Shown here: one piece after another, positions 25,663-35,247 of the stretch
Layout: every line of letters begins with the position of its first letter
How positions within the stretch are numbered: the stretch's first letter is position 1
From: Paludibacteraceae bacterium
GTDB lineage: Bacteria > Bacteroidota > Bacteroidia > Bacteroidales > Paludibacteraceae
NCBI GenBank assembly: GCA_017556705.1
Contig: JAFYMG010000001.1
Span: forward strand, 218,098 to 282,097
Reading direction: 5' to 3'
Length of the DNA: 64,000 nt
Position numbers and translations under genes: made by a program
Notes under the pieces: model-generated
Told to the model about the DNA's origin: nothing
The model's input: the letters and a program-made list of their open reading frames with translations, nothing else
Databases searched by the model: none

Positions 25663-27480
25663 TCAGGGCGTTATTTTGCCATTAAAATGCTCGTAAAGCT
25701 TTGTGCCTGAGTGACTTCCGAGCAAATCAATCCATTCTTCCAATTTGGCGCTTCTAGCGCGAGCAACAGACCCAAAATGTTGCAGTATTTTCTGCTTCGT
25801 TACAACTCCAACTCCCTGAATATCATCGAGTTCGCTCTTTGTTTGAGCCTTGCTTCGCTTCTTTTTATGGTACGAAATAGCAAAACGGTGCACCTCGTCT
25901 TGTATCTCTACCATCAATCGGAACACTTCGTCCGTCACCTTCATGCCAAACTCCTGAATAGGCTCTCCATAGAGTAGGGTATTCGTCCTATGCTTATTAT
26001 CTTTCTTCAATCCAGCGATAGGGATCTGCAAGCCCAACATATCTTCCACCACCTCGCGGATAGCACTCATCTGTCCCACACCGCCATCGGCAATAATCAA
26101 GTCAGGTAGGGCACTGCCCTCATCCAAAAGACGTTGATATCTTCTCTTCACCACCTCGCGCATACTCGCGTAGTCATCGGGACCCTCTACCGTCTTAATC
26201 TCAAATTTCTTGTACTCACTCTTGCATGCGCGACCTTTCTTGAATACCACGCAACCTGCCACCGCATTGCTGCCCTGCGTATTCGAATTATCAAAACTAT
26301 CAATCCACATAGGTAGGGTAGGCAGACCTAAAAGGTTTTGCAGCCCTCCCAAAATTCGCGCAGCCCGTTGGTCGGGATTCAACTTATCTTCCTGCCTAAT
26401 TCGGTCTTTCTTATACTGCTGCACGTTCTGCATGGCCAAGTCAAGCAACTTCTTTTTGTCGCCTCCCAACGCGATATTCACGTGCAGTTTTTCATCAATT
26501 ATCTCCGGAATAAACGGAACAATCACCTCCTTCGTGGTACTTCCTAACTGCTCTCGCAGTTCGTAAATACCCATTGCCAAAACCTCTTCTTGACTCTCAT
26601 CCAATTGCTTTTTATATTCAATGGTCTGCCCTTGTACGATACTTCCGTTATGCACATGCAACATGGAGATATACACATTTTGACCCATTTCATCGTAACC
26701 AAACACATCCACATCGCCCGCATGCGAGTTAGTAATAACCGTTTTACTCTTGAAATTCTCGATCAATTCGAGCTTTTCTTTCAGTCGCCCAGCCTCTTCA
26801 TAGCGCATAGACATGGCGGCTTCCATCATCTCTGCCTCTATCTGCTTGGCTATCTCTTGCGCATCACCTCGGATGATCTTCCTTGCTGAATCTATATATT
26901 CCAGATATTTCTCCCGACTAACCCTTCCTTCACAAACACCGCAACAATTACCTAGATGATACTTCAAGCACACGCGATATTTCCCCATTTCAACGCTATT
27001 TTTATTCATTTGCATAGCGCATGTGCGAATAGGGTAGAGCTTATGAATCAACTCTAAAACCAAGTCCAAAGTATATCCAAATGTATACGGGCCGTAGTAG
27101 TCTCCTATGCCCTTAATAATTTTCCTAGTCTTAAATACCCTAGGATATTCCTCTCTCGTAATACAAATACTAGGATAACTCTTTCCGTCTTTCAGCAGAA
27201 TATTATAGTGAGGCTGATACTGCTTAATCAGGTTATTTTCTAGCAAAAACGCATCTTGCTCGCTATTTACCACCACATATTTGATATCAGCAACACTGTG
27301 AACTAGCAGTTTGGTTTTATAACGGTCTTGTTCTTTATGGAAATAACTACTTACACGCCTTTTCAAGTTCTTAGCTTTACCCACATAAATCACTTCCCCA
27401 ATATCATTGAGGTATTGGTACACTCCTGGTTGCTCCGGCAACCGCTGTAGAATCTGTTGTATGTGCTCGTTTTTAACCAA
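25663..27480 (-). CDS. uvrC: UvrABC excinuclease subunit C (TTG start)
   Basis: A 605-residue nuclease that makes both incisions in nucleotide excision repair. The N-terminal GIY-YIG domain (GVYQYLNDIGEVIYVGKAKNLKRRV, residues 18-95), a UVR motif (about 205-240), the RNase H-like UvrC domain and C-terminal helix-hairpin-helix repeats are all present. The start is TTG: the next upstream stop is close and no ATG precedes the domain. It lies downstream of apt in the mnmG-apt-uvrC order familiar from Bacteroidales, with a hairpin between. Confidence 0.95.
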   Translation of the reverse strand: MVKNEHIQQILQRLPEQPGVYQYLNDIGEVIYVGKAKNLKRRVSSYFHKEQDRYKTKLLVHSVADIKYVVVNSEQDAFLLENNLIKQYQPHYNILLKDGKSYPSICITREEYPRVFKTRKIIKGIGDYYGPYTFGYTLDLVLELIHKLYPIRTCAMQMNKNSVEMGKYRVCLKYHLGNCCGVCEGRVSREKYLEYIDSARKIIRGDAQEIAKQIEAEMMEAAMSMRYEEAGRLKEKLELIENFKSKTVITNSHAGDVDVFGYDEMGQNVYISMLHVHNGSIVQGQTIEYKKQLDESQEEVLAMGIYELREQLGSTTKEVIVPFIPEIIDEKLHVNIALGGDKKKLLDLAMQNVQQYKKDRIRQEDKLNPDQRAARILGGLQNLLGLPTLPMWIDSFDNSNTQGSNAVAGCVVFKKGRACKSEYKKFEIKTVEGPDDYASMREVVKRRYQRLLDEGSALPDLIIADGGVGQMSAIREVVEDMLGLQIPIAGLKKDNKHRTNTLLYGEPIQEFGMKVTDEVFRLMVEIQDEVHRFAISYHKKKRSKAQTKSELDDIQGVGVVTKQKILQHFGSVARARSAKLEEWIDLLGSHSGTKLYEHFNGKITP

Positions 27481-27522
27481 AACTTGTAATTTTATCCGAT
27501 TTCACCGACAAACACCTCGTAT

Positions 27523-27561
27523 GTGGTAAGTGGTTATCAAGTGGTATTCGAATGGTTATCG
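27523..27561. repeat. Degenerate 11-12-mer repeat between apt and uvrC
   Basis: Three units, aagtggttatc, aagtggtattcg and aatggttatcg, follow each other in the gap. Confidence 0.6.
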
Positions 27562-27563
27562 AA

Positions 27564-27591
27564 AATACCCGACGCCAAAGCGACGGGTATT
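27564..27591 (-). terminator. Weak terminator or attenuator after apt
   Basis: The stem AATACCCG / CGGGTATT (8 bp) continues after one mismatch with CGC/GCG and loop CAAA. On the minus strand it ends in a short T run (TATTTTCG), so it may only attenuate transcription into uvrC. Confidence 0.55.
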
Positions 27592-27615
27592 ATCTTCCGA
27601 TGAATTCGAGGAAAA

Positions 27616-28140
27616 TTAGCAACTCAACAAGCTACTAACTTCCACATCATCACCCAAAGCCTTACGACCATTTAAGAACTCCAACTCAACAATAAAATTG
27701 ATATACACCTTCTTTACACCGAACTTGCGTACCAACTCCAATGCTGCAGCCATTGATCCGCCTGTCGCCAACAAATCATCATGCAGCAATACAACATCAT
27801 TCTCATTCAACGCATCTTTGTGCATTTGGATAGTGTCAGTACCATACTCCTTGGCGTAACTTACCTCAATAGTCTCTGCTGGCAATTTACCAGGTTTGCG
27901 TACTGGCACAAAACCCGCACCTAACTCCATCGCTACTGCAGGAGCCAAGATAAAACCACGAGATTCAATTCCTACCACCTTGGTAATTCCATACGCGCGA
28001 TACAGATTAACAATCTCGTCTCGCATCCAGCGCAAGCACTCTGGCTTGTCGAATACGGTAGTTAAGTCTTTAAAAATAATTCCCTCTACAGGAAAATCCT
28101 TCACATCGCGAATGGCCGCGAGAACTTCTTCGTGTTTCAT
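27616..28140 (-). CDS. apt: Adenine phosphoribosyltransferase
   Basis: A 174-residue purine-salvage enzyme converting adenine and PRPP to AMP. The hallmarks are the N-terminal FPVEGIIFKDLTTVF, VGIESRGFILAPAVA, RKPGKLPAE and the PRPP-binding loop VVLLHDDLLATGGSM. Length and start are typical. It lies between mnmG and uvrC; a parS site and a heptamer repeat separate it from mnmG. Confidence 0.95.
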   Translation of the reverse strand: MKHEEVLAAIRDVKDFPVEGIIFKDLTTVFDKPECLRWMRDEIVNLYRAYGITKVVGIESRGFILAPAVAMELGAGFVPVRKPGKLPAETIEVSYAKEYGTDTIQMHKDALNENDVVLLHDDLLATGGSMAAALELVRKFGVKKVYINFIVELEFLNGRKALGDDVEVSSLLSC

Positions 28141-28198
28141 ATCTTTTTTATTATTAATTATCTGATTTATCTACTGTGTTAGTCAATACATTAATTAC

Positions 28199-28214
28199 TG
28201 TTCCACGTGAAACA
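28199..28214. promoter_or_regulatory. parS chromosome-partition site
   Basis: The 16-mer TGTTCCACGTGAAACA is an exact match to the widely conserved ParB-binding parS sequence. It lies in the apt-mnmG gap, next to a gidA/mnmG gene, as in many bacteria. parS sites cluster near the replication origin. parA and parB are not in this window. Confidence 0.9.
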
Positions 28215-28222
28215 AATCCATG

Positions 28223-28257
28223 TCTTTAACCTATAACCTTTCGCCTTTAACCTAATA
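28223..28257. repeat. Heptanucleotide repeat next to the mnmG stop codon
   Basis: Five 7-mers in register: TCTTTAA, CCTATAA, CCTTTCG, CCTTTAA and CCTAATA. They abut the mnmG stop codon. The same words recur at 44361-44395 inside the GtrA-like gene. Confidence 0.85.
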
Positions 28258-30132
28258 TTATCTCCCCATTAGCACTAACAATACACTTACATCGTTAGGG
28301 CTGACGCCTGGAATACGGCTTGCTTCGCCGATGGTAGCAGGCTTGATACGAGATAGTTTTTGGCGTGCTTCCGTGCTTAGCGACTGTACGCTATTGTAGT
28401 CAAAATCCTCTGGCAAATGGATATTATTCAAGCGTTGCAGTTTGTCCGCAGCCAATCGTTCACGCTCAATATACCCTTTATATTTGATATTGATCTCTGC
28501 ACTCTCCACAATCTCATCTGCAATTCTCTCTAGTTTGTCTATTGCAGCTTTCAGCGTTGGTACTACTTCTGCTAAACCATTGATAGTCACATTAGGTCGG
28601 GCTACCAAATCAATCAATTTCGTACCATGTTGCAATTCACCATAACCCATCTGACTGAGATAGCTATTTACCTCAGTGCGCACTGTCGTATTTCTTAACA
28701 CTTCGGTCAGCATTTCCTCACCGCTTTGTTTGTAATGCAGTAGGTTCATACGGTATTCATCCACCAATCCTAGTTCATAGCAACGTGCTGTCAATCGCGC
28801 ATCAGCATTATCTTGGCGTAGCAATATGCGGTACTCCGCACGCGAGGTAAACATTCTATATGGCTCATCCACACCCTTGTTCACCAAATCATCAATCAGC
28901 ACACCGATATAGCTTTCATCTCTACCCATGGTGAAGATCTTGCCTGTATTGTGAATAGCCAAGTGAGCATTCACACCTGCTACCAGTCCTTGACCTGCTG
29001 CCTCCTCATAACCCGTAGTACCATTGATCTGTCCTGCAAAATAGAGATTCTTTATCAACTTCGTTTCCAATGTATGTAGCAGTTGAGTAGGATCGAAAAA
29101 GTCATATTCAATCGCATATCCAGGGCGATATAGCACCACATTCTCTAAGCCCTTTACTTGTTTGAGTGCCTCCCATTGAATCTGCCAAGGCAGTGATGAG
29201 GAGAATCCATTTACATAATATTCATTCGAATCCACGCCCTCTGGTTCTAAAAACAATTGGTGTGCATCTTTCTCTGCGAAAGTCACGATCTTTGTCTCAA
29301 TACTTGGACAATATCTAGGACCGATACTCTGTATCTGACCATTGTAGAGTGGAGAGTCTTCCAATCCTCCGCGCAGTACATCATGCGTTTCTGTATTGGT
29401 ATACGTAATCCAACAACTCATCTGTTTCAACTGACGTTGTACAGTATCCAAATACGAGAATGTATGATTATCCACATCGCCAGGCTGCTCAGTCATCTGA
29501 CTAAAATCAATACTCCTTTTATCTATACGCGCAGGCGTTCCAGTCTTCATACGATCAGTAGCAAAGCCCAACTCGCGCAATTGTTCGGTCAATCCATAGC
29601 TCGATGGTTCAGAGATACGACCACCTTGTATCTGTGCCTTACCAAAATGCAGCAAACCATTGAGGAAAGTGCCATTGGTCAAGATCACTGCTTGAGCCTG
29701 CATCGTGATACCCAACAATGTCTTCACTCCACAAACCACACCATCTTTCACTACTAATTCAGTCACCATATCTTGCCAAATCTGCAAGTTATCCGTCTTG
29801 GTCAACACATCTACCCATTCCTCAATAAAGCGTTTTCTATCGCTCTGACTACGTGGACTCCACATAGCAGGACCTTTGCTACGATTAAGCATACGGAATT
29901 GAATAGCACTCTTGTCCGTAATGATACCCATTTGTCCTCCCATAGCATCTATCTCCCTGACTATCTGACCCTTAGCTATTCCTCCTACAGCAGGATTACA
30001 ACTCATCTGACCGATCTTATTCATATCCATCGTGATGAGCAATGTTTTGCTACCCATACGCGCAGCAGCACTAGCTGCTTCGCAACCTGCATGTCCAGCT
30101 CCAACTACAATTATATCGTATTTAAATTCCAT
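28258..30132 (-). CDS. mnmG: tRNA uridine-5-carboxymethylaminomethyl modification enzyme MnmG
   Basis: A 624-residue FAD protein (GidA) that with MnmE installs the (carboxymethyl)aminomethyl group at wobble U34. The FAD fold IVVGAGHAGCEAA is at the N terminus; SCNPAVGGIAKGQI, GTPARID, GQINGTTGYEEAAGQGL and the C-terminal helical domain for MnmE/tRNA are all intact. The start is ATG at 30132; a GTG at 30144 would add four residues. It is downstream of yraN in the mreB-to-mnmG series. MnmE is not in this window. Confidence 0.96.
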   Translation of the reverse strand: MEFKYDIIVVGAGHAGCEAASAAARMGSKTLLITMDMNKIGQMSCNPAVGGIAKGQIVREIDAMGGQMGIITDKSAIQFRMLNRSKGPAMWSPRSQSDRKRFIEEWVDVLTKTDNLQIWQDMVTELVVKDGVVCGVKTLLGITMQAQAVILTNGTFLNGLLHFGKAQIQGGRISEPSSYGLTEQLRELGFATDRMKTGTPARIDKRSIDFSQMTEQPGDVDNHTFSYLDTVQRQLKQMSCWITYTNTETHDVLRGGLEDSPLYNGQIQSIGPRYCPSIETKIVTFAEKDAHQLFLEPEGVDSNEYYVNGFSSSLPWQIQWEALKQVKGLENVVLYRPGYAIEYDFFDPTQLLHTLETKLIKNLYFAGQINGTTGYEEAAGQGLVAGVNAHLAIHNTGKIFTMGRDESYIGVLIDDLVNKGVDEPYRMFTSRAEYRILLRQDNADARLTARCYELGLVDEYRMNLLHYKQSGEEMLTEVLRNTTVRTEVNSYLSQMGYGELQHGTKLIDLVARPNVTINGLAEVVPTLKAAIDKLERIADEIVESAEINIKYKGYIERERLAADKLQRLNNIHLPEDFDYNSVQSLSTEARQKLSRIKPATIGEASRIPGVSPNDVSVLLVLMGR

Positions 30133-30173
30133 ATAATCAACCACTTACCTATAATATATCTTATATATACTTC

Positions 30174-30617
30174 TTATTTACCTATTACTCTACCTCGATG
30201 GTGCCATTTACCTTGTCCACTAAAACTACTCTTACCTATTGTGCGTTGTGGTGGCAAAAAAGCATCTTCTATATGTGTTAATTCTTTTACTTCGTATGTA
30301 TTGGGATCCATCGTGATACCAATAATATCAAATCGTGGAACTAATTCTATCTTATAGTACTTAATATAAGCATTTGCAGCAGCTGCCATGCGACGACGCT
30401 TCAGTTCATCCACATACTCCTCTGGACGTTTACCTCCGAAAGAACTAGTGCGTGTCTTCACTTCCACAAACGCGATTTCCTTCCTATTCACCGCTATCAC
30501 ATCCATCTCTAGATGCCCAAACTTCCAGTTGGTATTCACCACTCGGAAGCCCTTCTTTCGCATGGTTTCACAGGCAATCTCTTCCCCCTTCTGTCCTATG
30601 ATATTATGCTCTGCCAT
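30174..30617 (-). CDS. YraN/UPF0102 family nuclease-like protein
   Basis: A 147-residue protein of the restriction-endonuclease-like fold. The conserved active-site-like elements are GEEIACETMRKKGFRV, the H/D-E-x-K core (MDVIAVN...IAFVEVKTRTS) and the KRRRMAAAANAYI helix. It is about 25 residues longer than typical YraN because of a basic C-terminal extension. The biological role is unknown; the fold suggests a Holliday-junction or repair nuclease. It is tightly packed with rodA (2 nt) and mnmG. Confidence 0.9.
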   Translation of the reverse strand: MAEHNIIGQKGEEIACETMRKKGFRVVNTNWKFGHLEMDVIAVNRKEIAFVEVKTRTSSFGGKRPEEYVDELKRRRMAAAANAYIKYYKIELVPRFDIIGITMDPNTYEVKELTHIEDAFLPPQRTIGKSSFSGQGKWHHRGRVIGK

Positions 30618-30619
30618 CC

Positions 30620-32080
30620 TTATCCCTGCATCTTATACACACGAGCAGCATCCAATCGCAGCATGATTGCTAACAACAAAGTAAAACCCCAAAGCGACGA
30701 GCCACCATAACTAAAGAACGGCAATGGAATACCAATCACAGGCAATAAACCAAGCACCATACCAATATTGATTGTTACGTGGAACAATAATATTCCTGCT
30801 ACACAATAAGCATATATCATACTAAATGTATCACGCTGTCGTTCAGCAAGATGTATGATTCTGAGGATTAACGCTAGATATAATAACAATAATCCTGCCG
30901 AACCTACAAATCCCCATTCTTCACCTACAGTACAGAAAATAAAATCAGTATCTTGTTCAGGCACGAACTTCAATTTTGTTTGTGTACCTTGCAAGAATCC
31001 CTTTCCTATTGTTTGTCCTGAACCAATCGCGATTAATGATTGATTCACATTATATCCAGCACCCGTTGGATCATCTTTCATACCCAAAAGTACTTCAATA
31101 CGGATTCGTTGGTGAGGTTGAAGTATCTTATGGAATGCAAAATCACAACCCTGACACAAAACAGCCGATATTATCACAAATCCTACTATCCAAGCAAGTG
31201 ATGTTTTTCTATTTTTAATCGCTTGCCACAACAAACAAACTGCTGTATATGCCAAACTTGCAATACCTATATAATTGAAATTAACAGGAATCCAAATATT
31301 CAACAATAGTCCTATACCATAACAAACTGCCACACCCGCGCCCACAATAATCAACGAACGTATATCTTTTTCGTGAACAAACAACAATCCTAACACCACA
31401 GCCTCTATGGATAAGGTACTGACTAACATACCCATACTACCCAAACCAATAGGTAACGCTATTTCACCAAAACGAATCACTAGAATAAATAAGAGTATAC
31501 TTACTACTCCCCATCCTAATACATATCCAGACATACCTTGACGGTAGAATGCTAACAAAAATGATATAAATACCAATGCCGATCCCGTTTCTTTCTGAGC
31601 CACCATAATGATCATCATTGGCACTCCTATAAGCAAGAAAGGTACGATTAAATCGCGCAAATCTCTTACTTTATACCCATACCTACTCATGTATTTTGCC
31701 ACCGCAATGGCTGTGAAACATTTGGCAAATTCCGCAGGCTGCAAACTAATTGGTCCTATCGTGATCCATGACAACGATCCTTTAATATCGCGCGCTAGAA
31801 TTGGTGTAATAATCAACAATAATAGCATCGCGCCATAGAAGATATACCCCAATACATCGTAAGCTTTTTCCTCAATCATCAAAATAATCGCTCCCAAACC
31901 TACAGCCGTTGCCAACCACACCAATTGCTTTCCTGCACGGTTAGAAAAATCCCAAATGCTCGTTTGATCAAACGAATAGCTTGAACCATAAATATTCAGC
32001 CAACCGAACAATGCAATAGCAAGGAACAATATTATTGTCCACCAATCGATACCTGATATGATGCTTCTATTATTCCTCAT
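30620..32080 (-). CDS. rodA: Rod-shape-determining glycosyltransferase RodA
   Basis: A 486-residue SEDS-family peptidoglycan polymerase that elongates the side wall with PBP2. It has 10 or more membrane segments and SEDS motifs such as GAGYNVNQSLIAIGSGQ, EWGFVGS and the C-terminal IGIPLPFFSYGGSS. The ATG at 32080 overlaps mrdA by 11 nt; a TTG at 32092 is less likely. A roughly 100-residue extra-hydrophobic insert (around residues 200-300) makes it longer than E. coli RodA, as in many Bacteroidota. Confidence 0.96.
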   Translation of the reverse strand: MRNNRSIISGIDWWTIILFLAIALFGWLNIYGSSYSFDQTSIWDFSNRAGKQLVWLATAVGLGAIILMIEEKAYDVLGYIFYGAMLLLLIITPILARDIKGSLSWITIGPISLQPAEFAKCFTAIAVAKYMSRYGYKVRDLRDLIVPFLLIGVPMMIIMVAQKETGSALVFISFLLAFYRQGMSGYVLGWGVVSILLFILVIRFGEIALPIGLGSMGMLVSTLSIEAVVLGLLFVHEKDIRSLIIVGAGVAVCYGIGLLLNIWIPVNFNYIGIASLAYTAVCLLWQAIKNRKTSLAWIVGFVIISAVLCQGCDFAFHKILQPHQRIRIEVLLGMKDDPTGAGYNVNQSLIAIGSGQTIGKGFLQGTQTKLKFVPEQDTDFIFCTVGEEWGFVGSAGLLLLYLALILRIIHLAERQRDTFSMIYAYCVAGILLFHVTINIGMVLGLLPVIGIPLPFFSYGGSSLWGFTLLLAIMLRLDAARVYKMQG

Positions 32081-33911
32081 CTTGGTTATCAATCAAATTT
32101 GCGTTTATCATGCGTTCATATAGCCACTTTCGCTTAATTTCACCAGTTAAATATTGCTCTATCACCATAGTGGCTATCGGACATGCCCATGTAGAACCAA
32201 AGCCTGCATTTTCTACTGCCACTGCAATCGCTATTTTCGGATCATCCTGTGGAGCAAAACCGATAAACAACGCGTGATCTTCTCCGTGCGGATTCTCCAC
32301 TGTACCGGTTTTACCACAAATCTTCAATTCAGGCACATTATAAAACCTACCCGTACCATCTGTCATTACACGAGCCATGCCTCGGTGTACCACATCAAAA
32401 TATTTTTCATCAATCAAAGTCTCATGAATCCTCAATTTCATCGAGTCATTTCTATTCAAATGAGGTGTGATATAATATCCTTTATTAGCAATTGCTGCAG
32501 TCTGATTAGCCAACTGCAAAGGCGTTACCAAAATCTCTCCCTGTCCTATTGATAACGAACGAATTGTAATAGCTTTCCAACCTTTTTTACCATAGATTTT
32601 ATCGTATAATCCTACCGATGGAATCGCACCTTTTGCTTGCTCGCTTATATCTGTATCTGTAAATTTATTTCCTAGTCCGAAACTCATAATATGATCGCGC
32701 CATATTTGATAATGCTGCTTGAATTCTGCATTATCATCGCTATAACCATCTTGTTGCAACAAATCGCGATATAGTGCCCAAAAATAAGGATTACAACTCT
32801 GTTCTATACCTTCTTCCAAATCTATATTCTTACCATGACTATGCGTACAACGTATAGGTCGTGATCCTTGTCCGTTGCACACATACTGTGTATGCGGTGT
32901 TATAACTTTCTCTTGCAAGCCTATCAATGCTTGTAAAATTTTAAAAGTGGATCCTGGAGAATATTGCGCTTGTGTAGCACGATTCATTAAGGGTTTATTG
33001 GGATCGTTCAGCAACTTCTGGTAGTTCTCAGAACGTGCCTGTCCTACCAACGATCGTGGATCCCAGTTTGGAGAACTCACCAATGCCAATATCTCTCCTG
33101 TTTTAGGCTCTATCGCCACAACACTTCCTATTTTGCCCTGCATCAAAGTCTCTGCTAATTGTTGGGTTTTTATATCTAATCCCAAATACAAATCTTCCCC
33201 AGTGATAGCCTCTTTATCCAAATTTCCTTCTTGATAAGGACCTTGTACACGTCCACGCGAGTCTCGCATTAGGATCTTTACCCCCTTTTCACCGCGAAGT
33301 TCTTTCTCATACGTTCGTTCGATTCCATCGCGTCCGGAATAATCACCCACACTATAATATAAATCCCGCTCTAGATCACGTTGATTCACCTCTCCCACAC
33401 TTCCTAATACGTGTGAAGCGATAGGATACATATAATCGCGCAAGGTTCTACAACGTATATCAATACCTGCATACTTATATAATTCCTGCTGCAATGCTGC
33501 TACCTCTTCTTGACGTAATTGCTCCATAAACACTTGAGGAGAATAAGGAGAATATCCTCGATTCTTTCGAGGATTAGTAATATACTGCATCCGCTTGTCA
33601 AATTCAGTAGGGGTTATCTTCAATTTCTCACAGAAACCCAAAGTATCAAATGCGCTACTTTGCATTTCCTTGACAATCATAGTCACTTCATAAATAGGCT
33701 GATTAGCTACAATCAGTTCACCATTCCTATCATATATCAAACCACGAGATGGGTATATTGTCTGACGGAGTTGAGCGTTGGTTTCGGCTTTTCCTTGAGT
33801 AGATTGATCAATGATTTGCAATACAAATAATCGTACAATGTAAATGAACACCACTAGTACAGCAATGCCCGCTATCACATACCGCCGATTATAATTCTTA
33901 TCATTTATCAT
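32070..33911 (-). CDS. mrdA: Penicillin-binding protein 2 (transpeptidase)
   Basis: A 613-residue class B PBP that cross-links peptidoglycan during elongation. One N-terminal membrane helix (residues 12-32), the PBP dimerisation domain, and the transpeptidase with SxxK in YSPGSTFKI, SxN in EQSCNPYF and KTG in CGKTGTVE are complete. It overlaps mreD by 4 nt and rodA by 11 nt. It is the partner of RodA. Confidence 0.96.
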   Translation of the reverse strand: MINDKNYNRRYVIAGIAVLVVFIYIVRLFVLQIIDQSTQGKAETNAQLRQTIYPSRGLIYDRNGELIVANQPIYEVTMIVKEMQSSAFDTLGFCEKLKITPTEFDKRMQYITNPRKNRGYSPYSPQVFMEQLRQEEVAALQQELYKYAGIDIRCRTLRDYMYPIASHVLGSVGEVNQRDLERDLYYSVGDYSGRDGIERTYEKELRGEKGVKILMRDSRGRVQGPYQEGNLDKEAITGEDLYLGLDIKTQQLAETLMQGKIGSVVAIEPKTGEILALVSSPNWDPRSLVGQARSENYQKLLNDPNKPLMNRATQAQYSPGSTFKILQALIGLQEKVITPHTQYVCNGQGSRPIRCTHSHGKNIDLEEGIEQSCNPYFWALYRDLLQQDGYSDDNAEFKQHYQIWRDHIMSFGLGNKFTDTDISEQAKGAIPSVGLYDKIYGKKGWKAITIRSLSIGQGEILVTPLQLANQTAAIANKGYYITPHLNRNDSMKLRIHETLIDEKYFDVVHRGMARVMTDGTGRFYNVPELKICGKTGTVENPHGEDHALFIGFAPQDDPKIAIAVAVENAGFGSTWACPIATMVIEQYLTGEIKRKWLYERMINANLIDNQDEE

Positions 33912-34399
33912 CGCTTAAATATATCGTATCCAACGATAATTAATATCGTTACCACACTGCTAATCAGCGTTTGAATCAGTACTATCCACCAGTTATTCCA
34001 ACTCCATGCTTCTAGAGCAAATACTAGCAAATGATGTACTAATACCAAGAATACAAGGCACTTTAGGTACTCTATCCTGCCTATAGTATTGCTGCATACT
34101 TCACCTTTCACACGCTCCAAATCTTGTACCACATTTCCAAGCAAGATTGGACGCAAAAAACTAAATGCTATACATGCAGCCATATTCACACCTAACGAAC
34201 TATTCCACACATCGAATATCAATCCCACTACTGCACCTATCAACATCTCTGCCCAACGTGGTATTTGAACTGGCAAATTCATCAATACCAACACATACAC
34301 CATCGGAACACCCCAACCTGCTATCTGCAGATGGTCAAACAATAGTACTTGCAGCAGTACTATCAACAATGCTTGTACTATTTGTTTACTCCATCCCAT
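33908..34399 (-). CDS. mreD: Rod-shape-determining protein MreD
   Basis: A 163-residue membrane protein with about five hydrophobic helices. MreD is poorly conserved; the call rests on the helix pattern, length and its position between mreC and mrdA, with overlaps of 14 and 4 nt. It would assist MreC in the elongasome. Confidence 0.9.
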   Translation of the reverse strand: MGWSKQIVQALLIVLLQVLLFDHLQIAGWGVPMVYVLVLMNLPVQIPRWAEMLIGAVVGLIFDVWNSSLGVNMAACIAFSFLRPILLGNVVQDLERVKGEVCSNTIGRIEYLKCLVFLVLVHHLLVFALEAWSWNNWWIVLIQTLISSVVTILIIVGYDIFKR

Positions 34400-35219
34400 G
34401 ATTTTTACCGATTTTATCGGTCATTTTGGTATTGTTATTCCGTAGCACTTGTACATATTTCAGTGCCTTGTAATCCGTACTTAGTTCTACTACTGTCTGA
34501 TGATAATTATCTCCTGCACCTAATTCGGTTTCACTCACCACTCCCACCATCAATCCCTCTGGAAAGACATCTGTTAAACCACTGGTGACTATTGTATCCC
34601 CCTTATTTACGGATACATGTCGCGCTATCTCAATCAAGTCAACAAAGCGATAATTTCGTCCATCCCAGGATGTTCCACCTATCTGACCATTGCTCTTCAG
34701 ACGGCTACTAATACTGATTTTTGTATGAATAATCGGTACCACCAACGCATATTTCTCTCCCACAGCACTCACTACTCCTACTACGCCATCTGCGCTTATC
34801 ACACCCATATCCACCTCTATACTATCGCGCTTTCCTTTATTGATGGTCAAATAGTTATGTTGTTTATTAGTCGTCAATCCTATCACTTTAGCTGGCATAT
34901 AATCCCAATCCAAATGGCTATAGACATATTGACTATCGCGCTCAGACAATATCTCTACATTGTTTGTCAACAACATCAGTTCTGCCTTCAACCGTGCATT
35001 TTCTTCTGCCAACTCGGCATTATCTGCCCGCAAACTAAAGTAATCCACAATGCTAGTCTTGATATTATTTGTTCCTGCTGCTATACGGTTGGCGCTCGAC
35101 CATATCGCACTCTGCTGATAGTCATTGCAAGTGCCTATCAGTATAAACGCAACAACTTCCAATATCAGAAAGATTAGGAAGTTGCTATAGCGTACTAAAA
35201 ACTGTATCAAGTTTCGCAT
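34386..35219 (-). CDS. mreC: Rod-shape-determining protein MreC
   Basis: A 277-residue bitopic protein. A membrane helix (residues 11-30) and a coiled coil (about 60-95, ADNAELAEENARLKAELMLL) lead to the periplasmic beta-domain with INKGKRDSIEVDMGVISADGVVG and VTSGLTDVFPEGLMVG. It links MreB to PBP2 and RodA. It is 28 nt after mreB. Confidence 0.95.
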   Translation of the reverse strand: MRNLIQFLVRYSNFLIFLILEVVAFILIGTCNDYQQSAIWSSANRIAAGTNNIKTSIVDYFSLRADNAELAEENARLKAELMLLTNNVEILSERDSQYVYSHLDWDYMPAKVIGLTTNKQHNYLTINKGKRDSIEVDMGVISADGVVGVVSAVGEKYALVVPIIHTKISISSRLKSNGQIGGTSWDGRNYRFVDLIEIARHVSVNKGDTIVTSGLTDVFPEGLMVGVVSETELGAGDNYHQTVVELSTDYKALKYVQVLRNNNTKMTDKIGKNHGME

Positions 35220-35247
35220 TTAGATCACGTATACAAATGCGTTTTAC

